Shown here: positions 22,950 through 35,012 of the stretch, in pieces
How positions within the stretch are numbered: position 1 is the first letter of the stretch
How the letters are laid out: each line of letters starts with the position of its first letter
Assembly (NCBI RefSeq): GCF_018991925.1
Contig: NW_024726235.1
Coordinates: 3,907,162 to 3,971,161, forward strand
From: Homarus americanus
Taxonomy: Eukaryota; Arthropoda; Malacostraca; Decapoda; Nephropidae
DNA length: 64,000 bases
Direction: 5' to 3'
Made by a program: the position numbers and the translations under genes
Notes under the pieces: model-generated
Database searches by the model: none
What the model saw: the letters and a program-made list of their open reading frames with translations, nothing else
Told to the model about the DNA's origin: nothing

Positions 22950-23655
22950 CCCTTTATAAAGAACCATATTAGAGAACCACAATAAGAGTCCCTTTATAGA
23001 GAACCATATTAGAGAACCACAGTAAAAATTCCCGTTATAAAGAACCATATTAGAGAACCACAATAAGAGTCCCTTTATAGAGAACCATATTAAAGAACCA
23101 CAGTAAAAATTCCCGTTATAAAGAATCATATTAGAGAACCACAATAAGAGCCCATTTATAAAGAACTTTATTAGAGAACCACAATAAGAGCCCATTTATA
23201 AAGAACCATATTAAAGAACCACAATAAGAGTCCCGTTATAAAGAACCGTATTAGGGAACCACAATAAGAGTCCCGTTATAAAGAACCATATTAGAGAACC
23301 ACAATAAGAGTCCCGTTATAAAGAACCGTATTAGGGAACCACAATAAGAGTCCCGTTATAAAGAACCATATTAGAGAACCACAATAAGAGTCCCGTTATA
23401 AAGAACCGTATTAGGGAACCAAAATAAGAGTCCCGTTATAAAGAACCATATTAGGAACCCACAATAAGAGTCCCGTTATAAAGAACCATATTAGAGAACC
23501 ACAATAAGAGTCCCGTTATAAAGAACCGTATTAGGGAACCAAAATAAGAGTCCCGTTATAAAGAACCATATTAGGGAACCACAATAAGAGTCCCGTTATA
23601 AAGAACCATATTAGAGAACCACAATAAGAGTCCCGTTATAATGAACCATATTGGA
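22950..23655. repeat. 40-bp minisatellite (AAGAACCATATTAGAGAACC)
   Basis: About 17 contiguous units of 40 bp: AAAGAACCATATTAGAGAAC then CACAATAAGAGTCCCGTTAT. Variants GTATTAGGG and CATATTAGAG alternate in a partly regular 80-bp or 120-bp higher-order pattern from 23200 on. There are no spacers, so this is not a CRISPR array. Confidence 0.96.
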
Positions 23656-23659
23656 AAAC

Positions 23660-24360
23660 CTTTATGAGCCGCATCCAAAGCTGAGATATATCGCGATTAC
23701 CCCTGCGTCTTAGTTAGCTTGTCTTTGTACAGTACTTACTTATGTACCTTGAAAACGAATACACCTAACCTAACCAATCTAACCTAACCCAACCAAACTA
23801 ATCTAACTTAACATAACCCCAACCTAACCCAACCTTACCTGAGGGGGGGGGGGGCAGGGTTTGATTGGGTGGAATTGACAAAAAAAAATGACTGCAGATG
23901 GACTTGGACTGAGGGCAGAGGTCCCACCCAAACACCCACTCACCCACCCACCCACCCACCCACGTGTCTAGACAGAGGCGCCGCCACCCTGCAGCTTCCA
24001 GAAAGGACTAGGTCTAGTTTTGGGGGGGTTAATCTGTCGCCCACTGTGTGATAAGATTAGCTGTGGTAATAATGAAGAAAATAATGATGATAAGGTAATT
24101 AGTAGTTGTAATGATATGGAGTTATTAGCTATGATAATGAAGGTAAGTTATATTGATGTTAATGGTGATACTGTAATGTAATATTGATTGATAATGATAA
24201 TAATAATAAAAATAAAGTAATGCTAATGATAGATGATGGTAATAATAATAATAATAATAATAGATGAATTCGTATACATACATGCATACATACACGCACG
24301 CACACACAGGTGAAAGCTCATTATAAATGGCGGTGTGGCGGCCAGGTGTCTGTCTTCATG
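23660..24360. other. Mixed simple-sequence interval
   Basis: TAACCTAACC-like units lie at 23762-23840, a G run at 23845-23853, CACCCACC units at 23930-23962 and AAT/ATG trinucleotide patches at 24060-24265. No gene is seen. Confidence 0.55.
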
Positions 24361-24369
24361 TCTAGTCAA

Positions 24370-25150
24370 TACTGTCTGTCGCGTTGTCAGTAATGTCTTG
24401 TTCGGTCAATATTGTCTGCCAGATCAGTACTTTCTGTCTGTATCTTTCTGTTTGGTTAGTACTGTCTGTTGTCTGGTCAGTACTGTCTGTTGTCTGGTCA
24501 GTACTTTCTGTTGTCTGGTCAGTACTGTCTGTTGTCTGGTCAGTACTTTCTGTTGTCTGGTCAGTACTGTCTGTTGTCTGGTCAGTACTTTCTGTTGTCT
24601 GGGCAGTACTTTCTGTTGTCTGGTCAGTACTGTCTGTTGTCTGGTCAGTACTTTATGTTGTCTGGTCAGTACTTTCTGTTGTCTGGTCAGTACTGTCTGT
24701 TGTCTGGTCAGTACTTTATGTTGTCTGGTCAGTACTTTCTGCTGTCTGGTCAGTACTGTCTGTTGTCTGGTCAGTACTATCTGCTCTGATCAATACTGTC
24801 TGTTGTCCGGTCAGTACTGTCTCCTCTGGTCAAAACAATCTCCTCTGGTCAGTACTGTCTCCTCTGATCAAAACAATCTCCTCTGGTCAGTACTGTCTCC
24901 TCTGGTCAAAACAATCTCCTCCGGTCAGTACTGTCTCCTCTGGTCAAAACAATCTCCTCTGGTCAGTACTGTCTCCTCTGGTCAAAACAATCTCCTCCGG
25001 TCAGTACTGTCTCCTCTGATCAAAACAATCTCCTCCGGTCAGTACTGTCTCCTCTGGTCAAAACAATCTCCTCTGGTCAAAACAATCTCCTCTGGTCAGT
25101 ACTGTCTCCTCTGGTCCTCTGGTCAATACAATCTCCTCTGGTCAATACCA
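24370..25150. repeat. Two-phase minisatellite (GGTCAGTACTGTCTGTTGTCT)
   Basis: From 24440 to about 24800 the unit is 21 bp (TCTGGTCAGTACTKTCTGTTG). From about 24810 the unit changes to about 38 bp, alternating CTCCTCTGGTCAGTACTGTC and TCCTCTGGTCAAAACAATC. The 272-codon open frame across it is a repeat artefact because 21 is divisible by 3. Confidence 0.95.
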
Positions 25151-25374
25151 TAGTTGAATGTGGACACCAATCATGGAAGGCGGGTATAGGGCTAACTGAC
25201 GCACTGTAAAATTGATTCACACGGACGAAACTTTTATGAATGACTCGGTGACCTTGACCTTTGACCTATCTGAACTAAAGAGAGCGAAAGAGAGAAGAAA
25301 AATATAAAGTGTCTTAATGTGGCAGTTTGAAGGCGATAGGTCAGGGTGTTCCTTAACTTTGAATAGGAAATAGG

Positions 25375-25687
25375 GATCATGTGAAGATTAGGCACCCCAG
25401 CTTATTTAACCTGATGATTCAACACCTAACGCTAACCTAATTCTAACCTAACCTAACCTAAATCCAACCTAACGCTAACCTAACCTAACGCTAACTGAAC
25501 CTAACCTAATCCTAACCTTTACCTAATTCTAACCTAACCTAACGCTAACCTAACCCTAACCTAACCCCCCCCCCCAAGGAAGCGTAAGATCAGATTAGCG
25601 TTAGGGTGTTTAATCATCAGTTGAAATAAGCTGGGGTGTCTAAGCTTCAGGTGAAATAAGCTGGGGTGTCTAAGCTTTAGGTGATCC
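25375..25687. mobile_element. Fold-back element with internal AACCT array, copy 3
   Basis: The left arm reads GATCATGTGAAGATTAGGCA then CCCCAGCTTATTT. The right arm is its inverse, with the terminal 32 bases (GAAATAAGCTGGGGTGTCTA onwards) present twice in tandem. The internal array is AACCT with CTAACG variants and ends in a C run at 25565-25576. Confidence 0.78.
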
Positions 25688-25689
25688 AA

Positions 25690-26060
25690 ATGAACAGAGA
25701 GGGGGGGGGCAATAACAAACAAACCAACACAAACAAGCAAACTGTGTGTGTACGAAGAGGTAAAGTGTAAACAAACGAGGAAGATGATGTGTACACAGAT
25801 AAGAGTATGAGGGAAATGAAGTGTAAACAAAATAAACAAAGGAGGTGAGGGTGTAAACAAACACTGTATGAGGGAGGTGTGAACAAACAAACTATGAGGT
25901 AGATATTGTATAAACAGTGAGTATATGACTGACAGATGATTGTATGAGGGAACTGAGGTGCAAACAAACAAACAAAGGCAGTGTATGATGGCGATAACGC
26001 GCAAACAAACGAGATGTATGAGGGAGGTGAGGTGTAAACAGGTGAGTCTCCGGGCCTTTT
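25690..26060. other. Purine/AAAC-rich intronic sequence
   Basis: Loose repetition of GTGTAAACAAACAAA with TATGAGGGAGGTG, approximately every 45-60 bases, suggests a decayed minisatellite. Confidence 0.55.
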
Positions 26061-26119
26061 GTTTACATGTTGGTCATGACGTCACTTGGGGGTATTGATC
26101 TGTCCCACGTGCCTGTCGA

Positions 26120-26412
26120 CCCCATGTGGCGCCAGCTTCCCTTCTCTCCCTCCCTCCCTCTTTCCATCCCTCCCTCCCTCGTTCCATCCCTCCCTCCTTC
26201 GTCCCCTCCCTCTTTCCCTCCACCCCTCCAGTCCTTTCCCTTTTCCTCCCTCCCTCCCGTCTTCTCTTGCAGCCATATGTTGTTTTTACGTTTTATCGAC
26301 ACTATCCAACTCTCTCTCTCTCTCTCTCTCTCGCTCTCTCTCCATCCTTCCCTCGCTCCCTTCCTTCCTCCTTCCTTGACACTTTGTTTCCTGCAGCATT
26401 ATTGATGTAATC

Positions 26413-26489
<77 letters not shown>

Positions 26490-26650
26490 GCCTTCCTAAC
26501 CTTTCCTCCTCTCCTCCCCTCCCTAACTCTTTGCTTTCTGCAGTATTATTGATGCCTCTCCCCTCCCTCCCATCCTCTGCTCTCTCCTCTACCCTGCCCT
26601 CCCCGCTTTTACCCTCTCCCCCTCCCCTCCCCTCCCCTCCCGTACCACTT
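26120..26650. repeat. Pyrimidine tract with (CT)n runs
   Basis: CCCTCC-rich sequence contains a CT run at about 26310-26342 and a longer uninterrupted one at about 26413-26487. Confidence 0.9.
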
Positions 26651-27169
26651 TAGGGCTGCGTGCTGCACCTACAGTAGTTTCCATCACAGGAGGATTTCCC
26701 TGTGTTAGGTGAAGCACAAACTTTAACTGGACGTGCGTATTAGACTGACTGAGACTGTCATGGTAAACTGGATAGAGTATAACTGTTTGAGAATAAATTA
26801 GAGATAATTAACTGTGTAAACTAGACATTCTGGAAAGTAAACCGAGTAAACTAGACAGAATTAAACAGAATAAACTGGACAGATTTAAGTTGTTTGTGGG
26901 AAGAAACTGAAACTTTTTTCCCTTTGGAGCTGAGAAATATTTGAGGAAATATATTTTTGAGAGTAATATCTCAGGCAATATTTTAGAGTAATATTTGAAG
27001 CAATATGTTTTAAATTAATATTCGAGGTAATACTTTTTTTTGCCATTAACATCAAAAATAAATTAGATCTGTTAAGCATCGTATGTGTGGGTTCCAACTC
27101 TTTGTTTGTGACCTTCTCTAACGCAGCCTACGTCACCCTCATGGTAATTCTATCTCAAGGTAATTTAGT

Positions 27170-27310
27170 CAGACAAAAACCTGATTTCTCTCGTAACTTT
27201 TCTGTTCCTGATTTCACTCGTAAAATTTTTCTGTTCCTGATTTCACCCGTAAAACTTTTCTGTTCCTGATTTCACTCGTAAAACTTTTCTGTTCCTGATT
27301 TCACTCGCTC
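27170..27310. repeat. 32-bp minisatellite CTGTTCCTGATTTCACTCGT
   Basis: Four to five units of CTGTTCCTGATTTCACTCGT plus AAAACTTTT, about 30 bp each. Confidence 0.85.
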
Positions 27311-28095
27311 TCAGCTTGATGTAGTTTGACATCTTATCTTATTAATTAATTATTGTCTTATTTCGGGTCACTGTCCAGAAAGGATTTAACCCGTTTTAAA
27401 ACTCGTGGAACTTTTCTAAAACAAAGGAAAAATTTATAAATGGTTTAAGTTATAAATAAAAACCGAAGTGTTCTATTAAAAATGGGTTTAAATTAATTAG
27501 ATGGTGGGAATTTAATAGTGAATAAATTTGGGGAATGATGAAAAATAGAAGTGAAGGAAACATGGAAAACAGAGTAAGTGTAATAAATTAGATTAATGAA
27601 CGGCGGAAAATATGGCGTCGGTGATAAAAAATAAGTAAAAATAATTTCCAGGAGTATAAGAGAATTTGAAATCAGGAGAAGTAGAACAGTAGAAAATAAT
27701 TTAGTGTGTAGTAATATAAAACGAATTATGATAGAAAATGAATATATAAAAGCACTAGAAAACGACACTTTAAGGACGGTACAAGCACAGCCGTGTAAGA
27801 GCGAGGGTAAAACCACTTTAAGTGCGTATTGGTGGCGACCTTGGGAGGGACTGAGTGTGGGTGAAAGCTACATTGGCGGATGTGGAAATGGCAGTGATAA
27901 TGAGCGCTGTGTGGTGGTACAAAGGTTATGTGTTTTAAGAATAGTGACGGCTGCTTCAGATAATTATATAATTTTTTTTTTATTATTAAAGTTTTAATTT
28001 TTAGTTTATGAAAATTTAATTCCTTTTTTTTACAGTTTGTTGATTTGTCTGTTTTTTTTGTGGGGAAAGATAAGTTTTTTTTTTAATGGCTTTTT
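27311..28095. other. Intronic AT-rich sequence, nothing recognised
   Basis: Short frames here (for example 27704-27997) have no splice context or domain. Confidence 0.45.
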
Positions 28096-28097
28096 CA

Positions 28098-28200
28098 GCA
28101 CACTTAGATAAGGCTTAAGGTTAGGTTAGGTTAGGTTAGGTTAGCTTAGCTTAGCTTAGCTTAGCTTAGCATGAGGGTGGTTGATCTTCAAGTGATCCGA
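28098..28200. mobile_element. Fold-back element with TTAGG-like array, copy 4 (degenerate)
   Basis: The right arm GGTTGATCTTCAAGTGATCC matches the family. The left end (CACACTTAGATAAGGC) is poorly preserved. The internal array is GGTTA units followed by GCTTA units, the same transition seen in copy 1. Confidence 0.55.
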
Positions 28201-29630
28201 AAACAAATTTTACAAAAGTAAAATTGAAAGTAGAAGTGTAAGTGTTTAAGGGAAGATGCTCAGAACTTAATAATATTGACGCAGTGACGCAAGGCTGTGT
28301 ACTCAGTGACAAGAGAGGGAATGAGGTGGCAGGGGTGGTGATAGAAGGGGTGGGTGAGTTTGGTGGAGGTAGTGGTTGTGGTGGGTGAAGAGATGGATGA
28401 GGATGGTGGAGTTGATAGGGCTAGTGGAGGTGGTGTGTATGTGTGTGTGTGTGTGTGTGTGTTTGTTTAAACCCTTCTTCAGAGGAGTCTTCAAATATAG
28501 TGTATGCGTGCTAAGTCATCGTTACCATTTACGTGTACATAAATTAAGTAAATTGGGCCCCAACAGGAGGGTGTGTGTGGGAGGGGGAGGGGGAGAATGT
28601 AATTGATGGCTTGGTTGCATGGTTGACTCCGGCTGAGTATACGTGTTTGCCCTTGAACCTCTTGGTAAAGCCTTTTGATTTTGATGTTCATGCCCATTAA
28701 AGGGTTATAAGATCAGGTGATTCCAACTGAATTTTCTGTTACGGTATTTCCCTTTAATAAATATAAGCTATGGTGCTAAAATGATTTGTATTAGGGGAGC
28801 TCACCTTGGGTATCAACACCAGTCATAGTTACCCAAAGATGCAATATCCATTTTCTATAGTTTTGTTGTTATTTTGTCGTGTGACGTAGGGACGAGATTA
28901 AAAGGGAATTGTCTTCACTGTATATGAATTGAATAGTATTGTCCATTTGCTAAGTTAAAGTGACTGTCTCGGTGCGTAGTACAGTACACTTTAAATGAAA
29001 TCAATATACTTGTGAAACACGAGAGTTAAATAAGGGTGGGCGGGCGTCTGCGTAGAGTAAGAGGCGAGTACGGCGGGGGAGAGTGGGGAGATGGCGGGGG
29101 GTGTTATGGGCCCTCACTCCCGCCCCCAAGTGTTCAAGGTCGCGGCATATATACACAGCTGGGTTTGGAGTCATAAAGGTATAATACAATACCTTTATTG
29201 TGCTCCTTAACTGGTGCTTAGTTAACGTATCTGATTATGGCAGATTATATGGTAAAATTTTAATGTTATTGTAAAATGTGAAGAGTGTTTTAGTTTCTGT
29301 TTAAAGTAGCTGTTCGGTGCAATATTTCATCTTCAGGTACGAGGATATTCATCATAAGAATCTTTGTAAACTTAATATCACCAGAGTTGTTCGACACTAT
29401 ACAGTATGTACGCCAGGAGGTAGTTAATTGCCTTCCTCAGCAATTACAGTAATACTCCTAAGTGCCTAGATTACAACACACTTGAGGTATACATATACAG
29501 TACTGTATTTCCTTGTTGAAATTGAATCAGGTGTGCTTGAGGACATTCTTGCTGCCTATCCCAAATTTGCTAGCCCACACTGATTAGTCTTCAATCAGAA
29601 TGACTCCAATGTACGTGATCCACTGACCTA
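28201..29630. other. Intronic sequence, nothing firm
   Basis: It includes a short GT run at 28440-28461 and a G-rich patch at 29036-29125 upstream of GCATATATACACAGC. I could not link the patch to an exon. Confidence 0.4.
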
Positions 29631-29639
29631 TATATACTG

Positions 29640-30085
29640 CTAATGAATATGATGTATTTCCTTCTTTGTGTACGAACCTCTGTCCTGCGTGGCAGTGAAC
29701 AGTGGCATTACCCACATGAATCTGACCTATATATAGTGTCAATGAATATGATGCATTCCTTGTGTACGAACCTCTTGTCCTGTATGGCAGTGAAAAGTGA
29801 CATTACCCACATGAATCTGACCGACATATATGTATGTATGTGTGCGTGTGTGTATATGTATGTGCATGTACTTGTATATGTGTATGTATATATGTATATG
29901 TATGTGTGTGTTTACATATATGTATATGTACTGTCAATGAATATGATCCATCTCTTTGTGTACGAACCTCTGTCCTGCATGGCAGTGAACAGTGACATTA
30001 CCCATATGAATCTGACCTCTATACATTTATAGTTGTTAATGAATATGATGTATTTCTTTGTGTATGAACCTCTGGTCTGCGTGGC
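29640..30085. repeat. About 100-bp tandem repeat (four copies)
   Basis: Four copies of a unit containing AATGAATATGATG, TTTGTGTACGAACCTCT, GTCCTGCATGGCAGTGAACA and GACATTACCCACATGAATCT. Between the second and third copies a (TGTATA)-rich insertion of about 110 bp has expanded. Confidence 0.85.
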
Positions 30086-30394
30086 AGTGAGAAGTGATGC
30101 CACCCTCAGTCTCAAGACCTGACTGAATTACTCAGAATAGGCAAACTGTACTACAAGCTCTGCCAATAAATTTGTTAAACTAAACTGGGGAGGGAGTGGG
30201 ACGCGCCTAGAATATCCTGATATATAACGGTTTCTGTTTGGGGAAGTTTCACACCCAAACTATGTGCAGTCATCATTTTCTGCACTTATCAGTATTGTTC
30301 GTCGTGTCCATTCTTGGTATTTTGTTTCCATAGATCTGTTGCCGGAATTGTAAAGAACGCATCCCGGTGGAAAGGGTAGAGGGTGGCCGGTAAT

Positions 30395-30680
30395 AAAGTC
30401 ACAGGAAAAAAAAGTCACAGAAAAAAAGTCACAATTTTGGCTAGGAAAAAAGTCACAGGAAAAAAGTCACAATTAATTTATGGTGGCCGGTAATAAAGGT
30501 TAGGTTAGGTTAGGTTAGGTTACTGAAACTGATTTACATATTAACCTTAAAAAATGTGAGAATTCGATAGTGAACTTTTCTTTTTTCCTGTGACTTTTTT
30601 TCCTGTGACTTTTTTTCCTGTGACTTTTTTACCTGTGACTTTTTTACCTGTGACTTTTTTACCTGTGACTTTTTTACCTG
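30395..30680. repeat. Inverted pair of AAAAAAGTCACAGG minisatellites
   Basis: On the left (30395-30475) AAAAAAAGTCACAGG units occur about five times. On the right (30590-30680) the complement CCTGTGACTTTTTT occurs about seven times. Between them sits a (GGTTA)n run at 30496-30522. GGTGGCCGGTAATAAAG occurs on both sides of the left block. Confidence 0.85.
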
Positions 30681-30689
30681 GATTTGGGT

Positions 30690-32615
30690 AGAGTTGTCAT
30701 GTGTAGGAAAGGAGTACATACCGATGTTTGCATGTGTAACTTCCACAAAGGACTTTACCTCAATATTGCCAATGTTTATGCGCCTCCCATCACTTCCACC
30801 TGCACACAGAAGCGTCAAGGTACTTCGTAAACAACTTGTCGAGCGTAAGGTTGTTAGCGATAATGACGCGTGCGTGGAAAGAAACTGCAGGGCTGCCAAC
30901 TGTGCATGGTGCATGGTCTCGGAGTTTTTATTGTTGTATTGCATATTGTTAATGTTTATCTATATTTTAATGCTGCGGGGGAACAGATTTGAAAGGTTAT
31001 TTTACTTGGTATGTCAACTGGAAAAAAACAAATGCTAAGTTAAATATTAACTCATTACTGATAAGTGTGCCAATGTTTTTAGTATCGTTCTGTGTTTTGT
31101 GTGTTTGTTTCCTTTATGATAATATTTGATATATATATAAATAACTATATGTACTGTCTGTTTATAATTAAGTGGGTTGTGCTTGTGACATTAGGATCAC
31201 GTGTGTGTGTGTGTGTGTCGGAGAGGGTGGCCATCGTGGCTGAGGAAGGAAAGTACCAGTTAGACTTTATTCCACTTCCTGTGATTGTCATTATTAGTTT
31301 TCGTAGTATAATTCGACATCATCCTGTTCACTTATCAGCTGTATAAATTAAGTATCAAGTGATTTAAATGTAAAAAAACAGAAATTAAATTTTATTGTGG
31401 ATAAAACTATCAGAAATAAGTTTCGCTGGTATTTTACTGGTAGAGTTGCCAGTACGGGAGTTGAGTTCAACTGTTTCCTAGTATGAGAGACTATCGGACC
31501 AGTAGATGAGGCGAGGACCAGGCTGAAAGTGGTGGTAGTATTCATGTACGAAGTGAAACGATGACACTGAACTAAATGAATATAGTGTTACTGTCCTGAG
31601 GTTAGACAGTGTATTGAAAAGGCGGAATCTCTCGGACACTTAGTGGCCAGTCTAGGCCTAAGTAATTGACAGGTGGCTATGGCACTGCTCGTTTCCCCAC
31701 TGAGGGTTTACCACGAATCAGTCATGTCAATGTGATATGAAAATTTATGTTGAGCGGTGCACGTGTGTTGTGGTGATGCAAGTGTGTAAAATTGTATTCA
31801 GGTGCACTACACGCCTTTAGAAAAGAATTCTGGACCACTGGCCAGTAGAAACCGGCAACTGACTGCCTGGATCCTCCCTTGATGTCGAAGCCTTTTTGTG
31901 ACTGTGCTATAAAATATACCCCACGGGCTTTGTGTTTGACAGTATCATACATAAAATACAAGTGCATGAGTAAACAAAATGAAAGAATCTGGGCCATAAA
32001 GGGAAGGAAAATAGTTCACAAATAACCCAACCTTTTACTGATGATTGAATGGTTCTGCACTCACAACCTTCAGCAGCCACGACCATAAAAGAAATTTGCG
32101 ATATTGATCCTGACCCTTTAGTTGATGGACATTAAACAGAATTACTTCAAGGGCTGATAATAAGTAAGTTTAAAAATAAATCCAATATACCGGTACATCT
32201 CCGCTGGGCAAGGTGACCGACCAGGTGCGACCGTGCTAGTATCAACCATGGCGCAACGATCAATATTTACAGCTGTGTTTTATGCTTAATTTGGTTTTCA
32301 TTTAAATTCGTTTAATATAGATTAAACGATTAAACGAATCTTATACACGCTTATTTAAATTGTTGACATTGAGGATTACTTCGTCACAAATATGTTAGTC
32401 AGAATTATATCATGGAGAGAATGAGACCAAGTTTTTGCGTTTAACAAGTGGCGGGAACCTGATAGAGTTGTTGAAGTCTTTCACTGGGCCAGTTTACCTA
32501 AATTAACGGTAATAAATATTTTACGTGGTCATGGAAGTATCGTCGATGGGGTTAAAATTATGTAACTTCATATTTTGGCTTTTGGCCGACCCTGTCTAAG
32601 TAGGAGCATGCGGGA
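30690..32615. other. Intronic sequence, nothing recognised
   Basis: No supported exon or repeat family; a short GT run lies at 31200-31218. Confidence 0.4.
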
Positions 32616-32617
32616 CG

Positions 32618-32897
32618 CGATAGGTATAAAATTTTAGTTTCGGACGACCTAAAATTTTTAGGAATTTTATCTTTGCAATAAATAGTTTAGACAATTATAA
32701 GACACTTCTTCTATGACGTTTCCCTTTTAAATTACCTTACCTAACCGGGTGCTTCTACCCCCTGGACCTCCCGTCATAAAAGTAGTTTGAGGGAAACGTC
32801 ATAGAAGAACGGCGTCTTAGAATTGTCTTAAATATTAGTTGCAAAGACAAAATTCCTAAGATTTTTAGCGTTGTCCGAAAGTAAAATAATACCCCGA
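32618..32897. mobile_element. MITE-like inverted repeat, about 280 bp
   Basis: Two arms of about 105 bases are inverted copies at roughly 80-85 per cent by eye. Matching blocks include TTTCGGACRACSCTAAAAAT, AGGAATTTTRTCTTTGCAA, TAAGACAATTMTAAGACRCC and TTCTTCTATGACGTTTCCC. A unique centre of about 65 bases separates them. No coding sequence. Target-site duplication not resolved. Confidence 0.8.
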
Positions 32898-34750
32898 TTA
32901 GTAGCAAATAAAACTAAGTAGTAAGCAGGAATAGTGTTGCAAGTAAATCTGGGAAACACATCAAGCCAGACTAGTAGTAGGGAGGAGACAGAATATGACC
33001 TCGCTGCCGTTGTTTTGAACGTGGGGTATATGAATTAAGCATACTAATAGCTGGTTTGTAGTAATCATGATGGTTGTTTATATCCTAGCGTCACCAGCAT
33101 GCTAAATAGCTCCGTTATCGACTCTGTAGCTTGGATCACATCATCAGTATGCAACAGCCGGCATGCGACCGTTGACGGAACCCAACCTAACCTCGATGAC
33201 TTGCGTGGAACGTTCAGTGTATTCATATGACGTTGATATGAATGTCATGGAGGGTACTGTATAATATTTGAGGGTATATATTAAAAGTTAGCCGAGGATA
33301 TAGGAATATAACATAGTATAGGTTAGTATGGAAATATGCACCAATGAATTCCATATTTTAAATTTTAGTTGGCCGTAGGTGGAGGTTATAGGCTATTCAG
33401 TGATTTCGTTGATTGCTGAGGTTGGTTACGAATTCCTCACATTGAATTGTTTCCTTAAAACTGGGAAATTCGCAATGTTCTCCTGGTTGCGCCACTGGCT
33501 TTTCCGGTTTCATCACACTAGGAGGGGGCAGGAATGGGCAATGTGGCCTTGGTTACAGCCACAGATGAATACACCTATAACTCCCACCCGTCTGTCGAAT
33601 CTACTTCAGTTTCTCATGCCGCCACCATCGGTCACGAGTACGTTTAAGTGAATAATGGGTCGGGGAAGGAGGGTTTGCTATGATTACTTCAGGAAGACTT
33701 TATTATGATTGTTGTGAATATTAGACTAATTATCAACCCCCTCCCCTCTCATCGTTCGCAGTAAGTGCATCACCTGGTCCGCTGATCCGCCCCAGCCATT
33801 GCAAGTTCGTTTCCTTGAGCTGCTAGAATAAACCATCCCTCATTGGCCAGAAATCTCACGAAAGGATTTTATAGATATTGTCGAATTCAGGTTTTTGTGG
33901 ATCAGTTACTGGCGGTGATGTCGAGGATGGCAATAGATTCATAGATTTATTCAGTAGCTACGTGCATGTGTTGAGGGACACGCAGGTACTTGGGTGAATC
34001 TACTGTATATTAGGTATTGTGGGTGTCTTTGAATTCATTACTTTTTTTTATATAATTTTCCGACGCCATTGCTGTGACCACGGGGGTGGCGGGCTAGATT
34101 CAGACTTTCAAATTTACCCCGTGAGGTGGGTAGTTTGTTGGGCACCCCTTTGCATTATGTGCCAGGAATGGCAAGTTACATATAGTGACAGAATGATGAG
34201 AGTGTGGGGCGAGATTTCCCGATACACTTCATATGTTTATGACAAAGCGTGGCAGGTCCCCAGGTTATGTAGTGCCAGGTCTGCCTCTGTGAGGAGAGAT
34301 ACCGCATGGAGACCCGTGGGCGTCAAACCATTGCTCAAGATGATGAAAACAGTGACACGTTTTAAATTTGACTTTCTTTAGTAATTTTTCATATACCCTC
34401 CCCCCCAACAGCTGCCTATAGACCCCTTCTCCCTCGAATACTGTAATTACATCTCACCCGACCTTATTATACGGGACTTAGCCCACCCTAACCCCATACT
34501 CTACCCCTGAGGACGGACGCGACACGCTCAGACACCAACACAAGCTTGATTCTAATTGATCCTATTCTTGTTCACGTACAGTACATGGCGTGCGAAATCA
34601 TATGGATGAGCAATACAAACAGTAAATGAATATACAGTAAATTCTCTCTCTCAATAAAATCGGAACAGTTATTACAAGTAGCAGATACCAGCAGTGGGAA
34701 GGAAATGTATTAGGTCCTGAATGCAGCTGTATAAATTCACATATGAAAAA
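32898..34750. other. Intronic sequence, no supported exon
   Basis: Open frames at 33379-33651 and 34019-34381 were inspected. Neither has a recognised domain or convincing splice boundaries. Confidence 0.4.
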
Positions 34751-34754
34751 CACT

Positions 34755-35012
34755 TGCCCTCTAGGGATAGACGGGTGTGTGGCCATGAGGAGAGAGACGG
34801 GTGTGTGGACATGGGGAGATAAACGTGTGTGGCCATGGGGAGAGAGACGGGTGTGTGGTCATGGGAAGATAGACGGGTGTGTGACCAGGGGGAGATAGAC
34901 GGGTGTGTAGTCATGGGAGATAGACGGGTGTGTGTCCATGGGGAGATAAACGTGTGTGGCCATGAGGAGAGAGACGGGTGTGTGACCAGGGGGAGATAGA
35001 CGGGTGTGTGGC
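34755..35012. repeat. About 30-bp minisatellite GACGGGTGTGTGGCCATGGGG
   Basis: Eight to nine units of GAGATAGACGGGTGTGTGGC plus CATGGGGA, with CATGGGG and CCAGGGG variants. Confidence 0.9.

Noticed and set aside
22950..23655. Regular 40-bp repeats resembling a CRISPR-like layout
   Set aside because: Units are directly contiguous without unique spacers, and the context is a eukaryotic intron.
24335..25153. 272-codon open frame on the + strand (CCLVSTV repeats)
   Set aside because: It follows a 21-bp minisatellite whose length is a multiple of three; the translation is pure repeat with no domain and breaks where the unit changes to 38 bp.
26077..26084. Second TGACGTCA site as a promoter element
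   Set aside because: No exon or plausible start is nearby; a chance occurrence of an 8-mer is likely in 64 kb of sequence with so many repeats.
33379..34381. Two frames of 90 and 120 codons, possible unknown exons
   Set aside because: No recognised domain, one starts without ATG, and no consistent acceptor and donor pair could be drawn.
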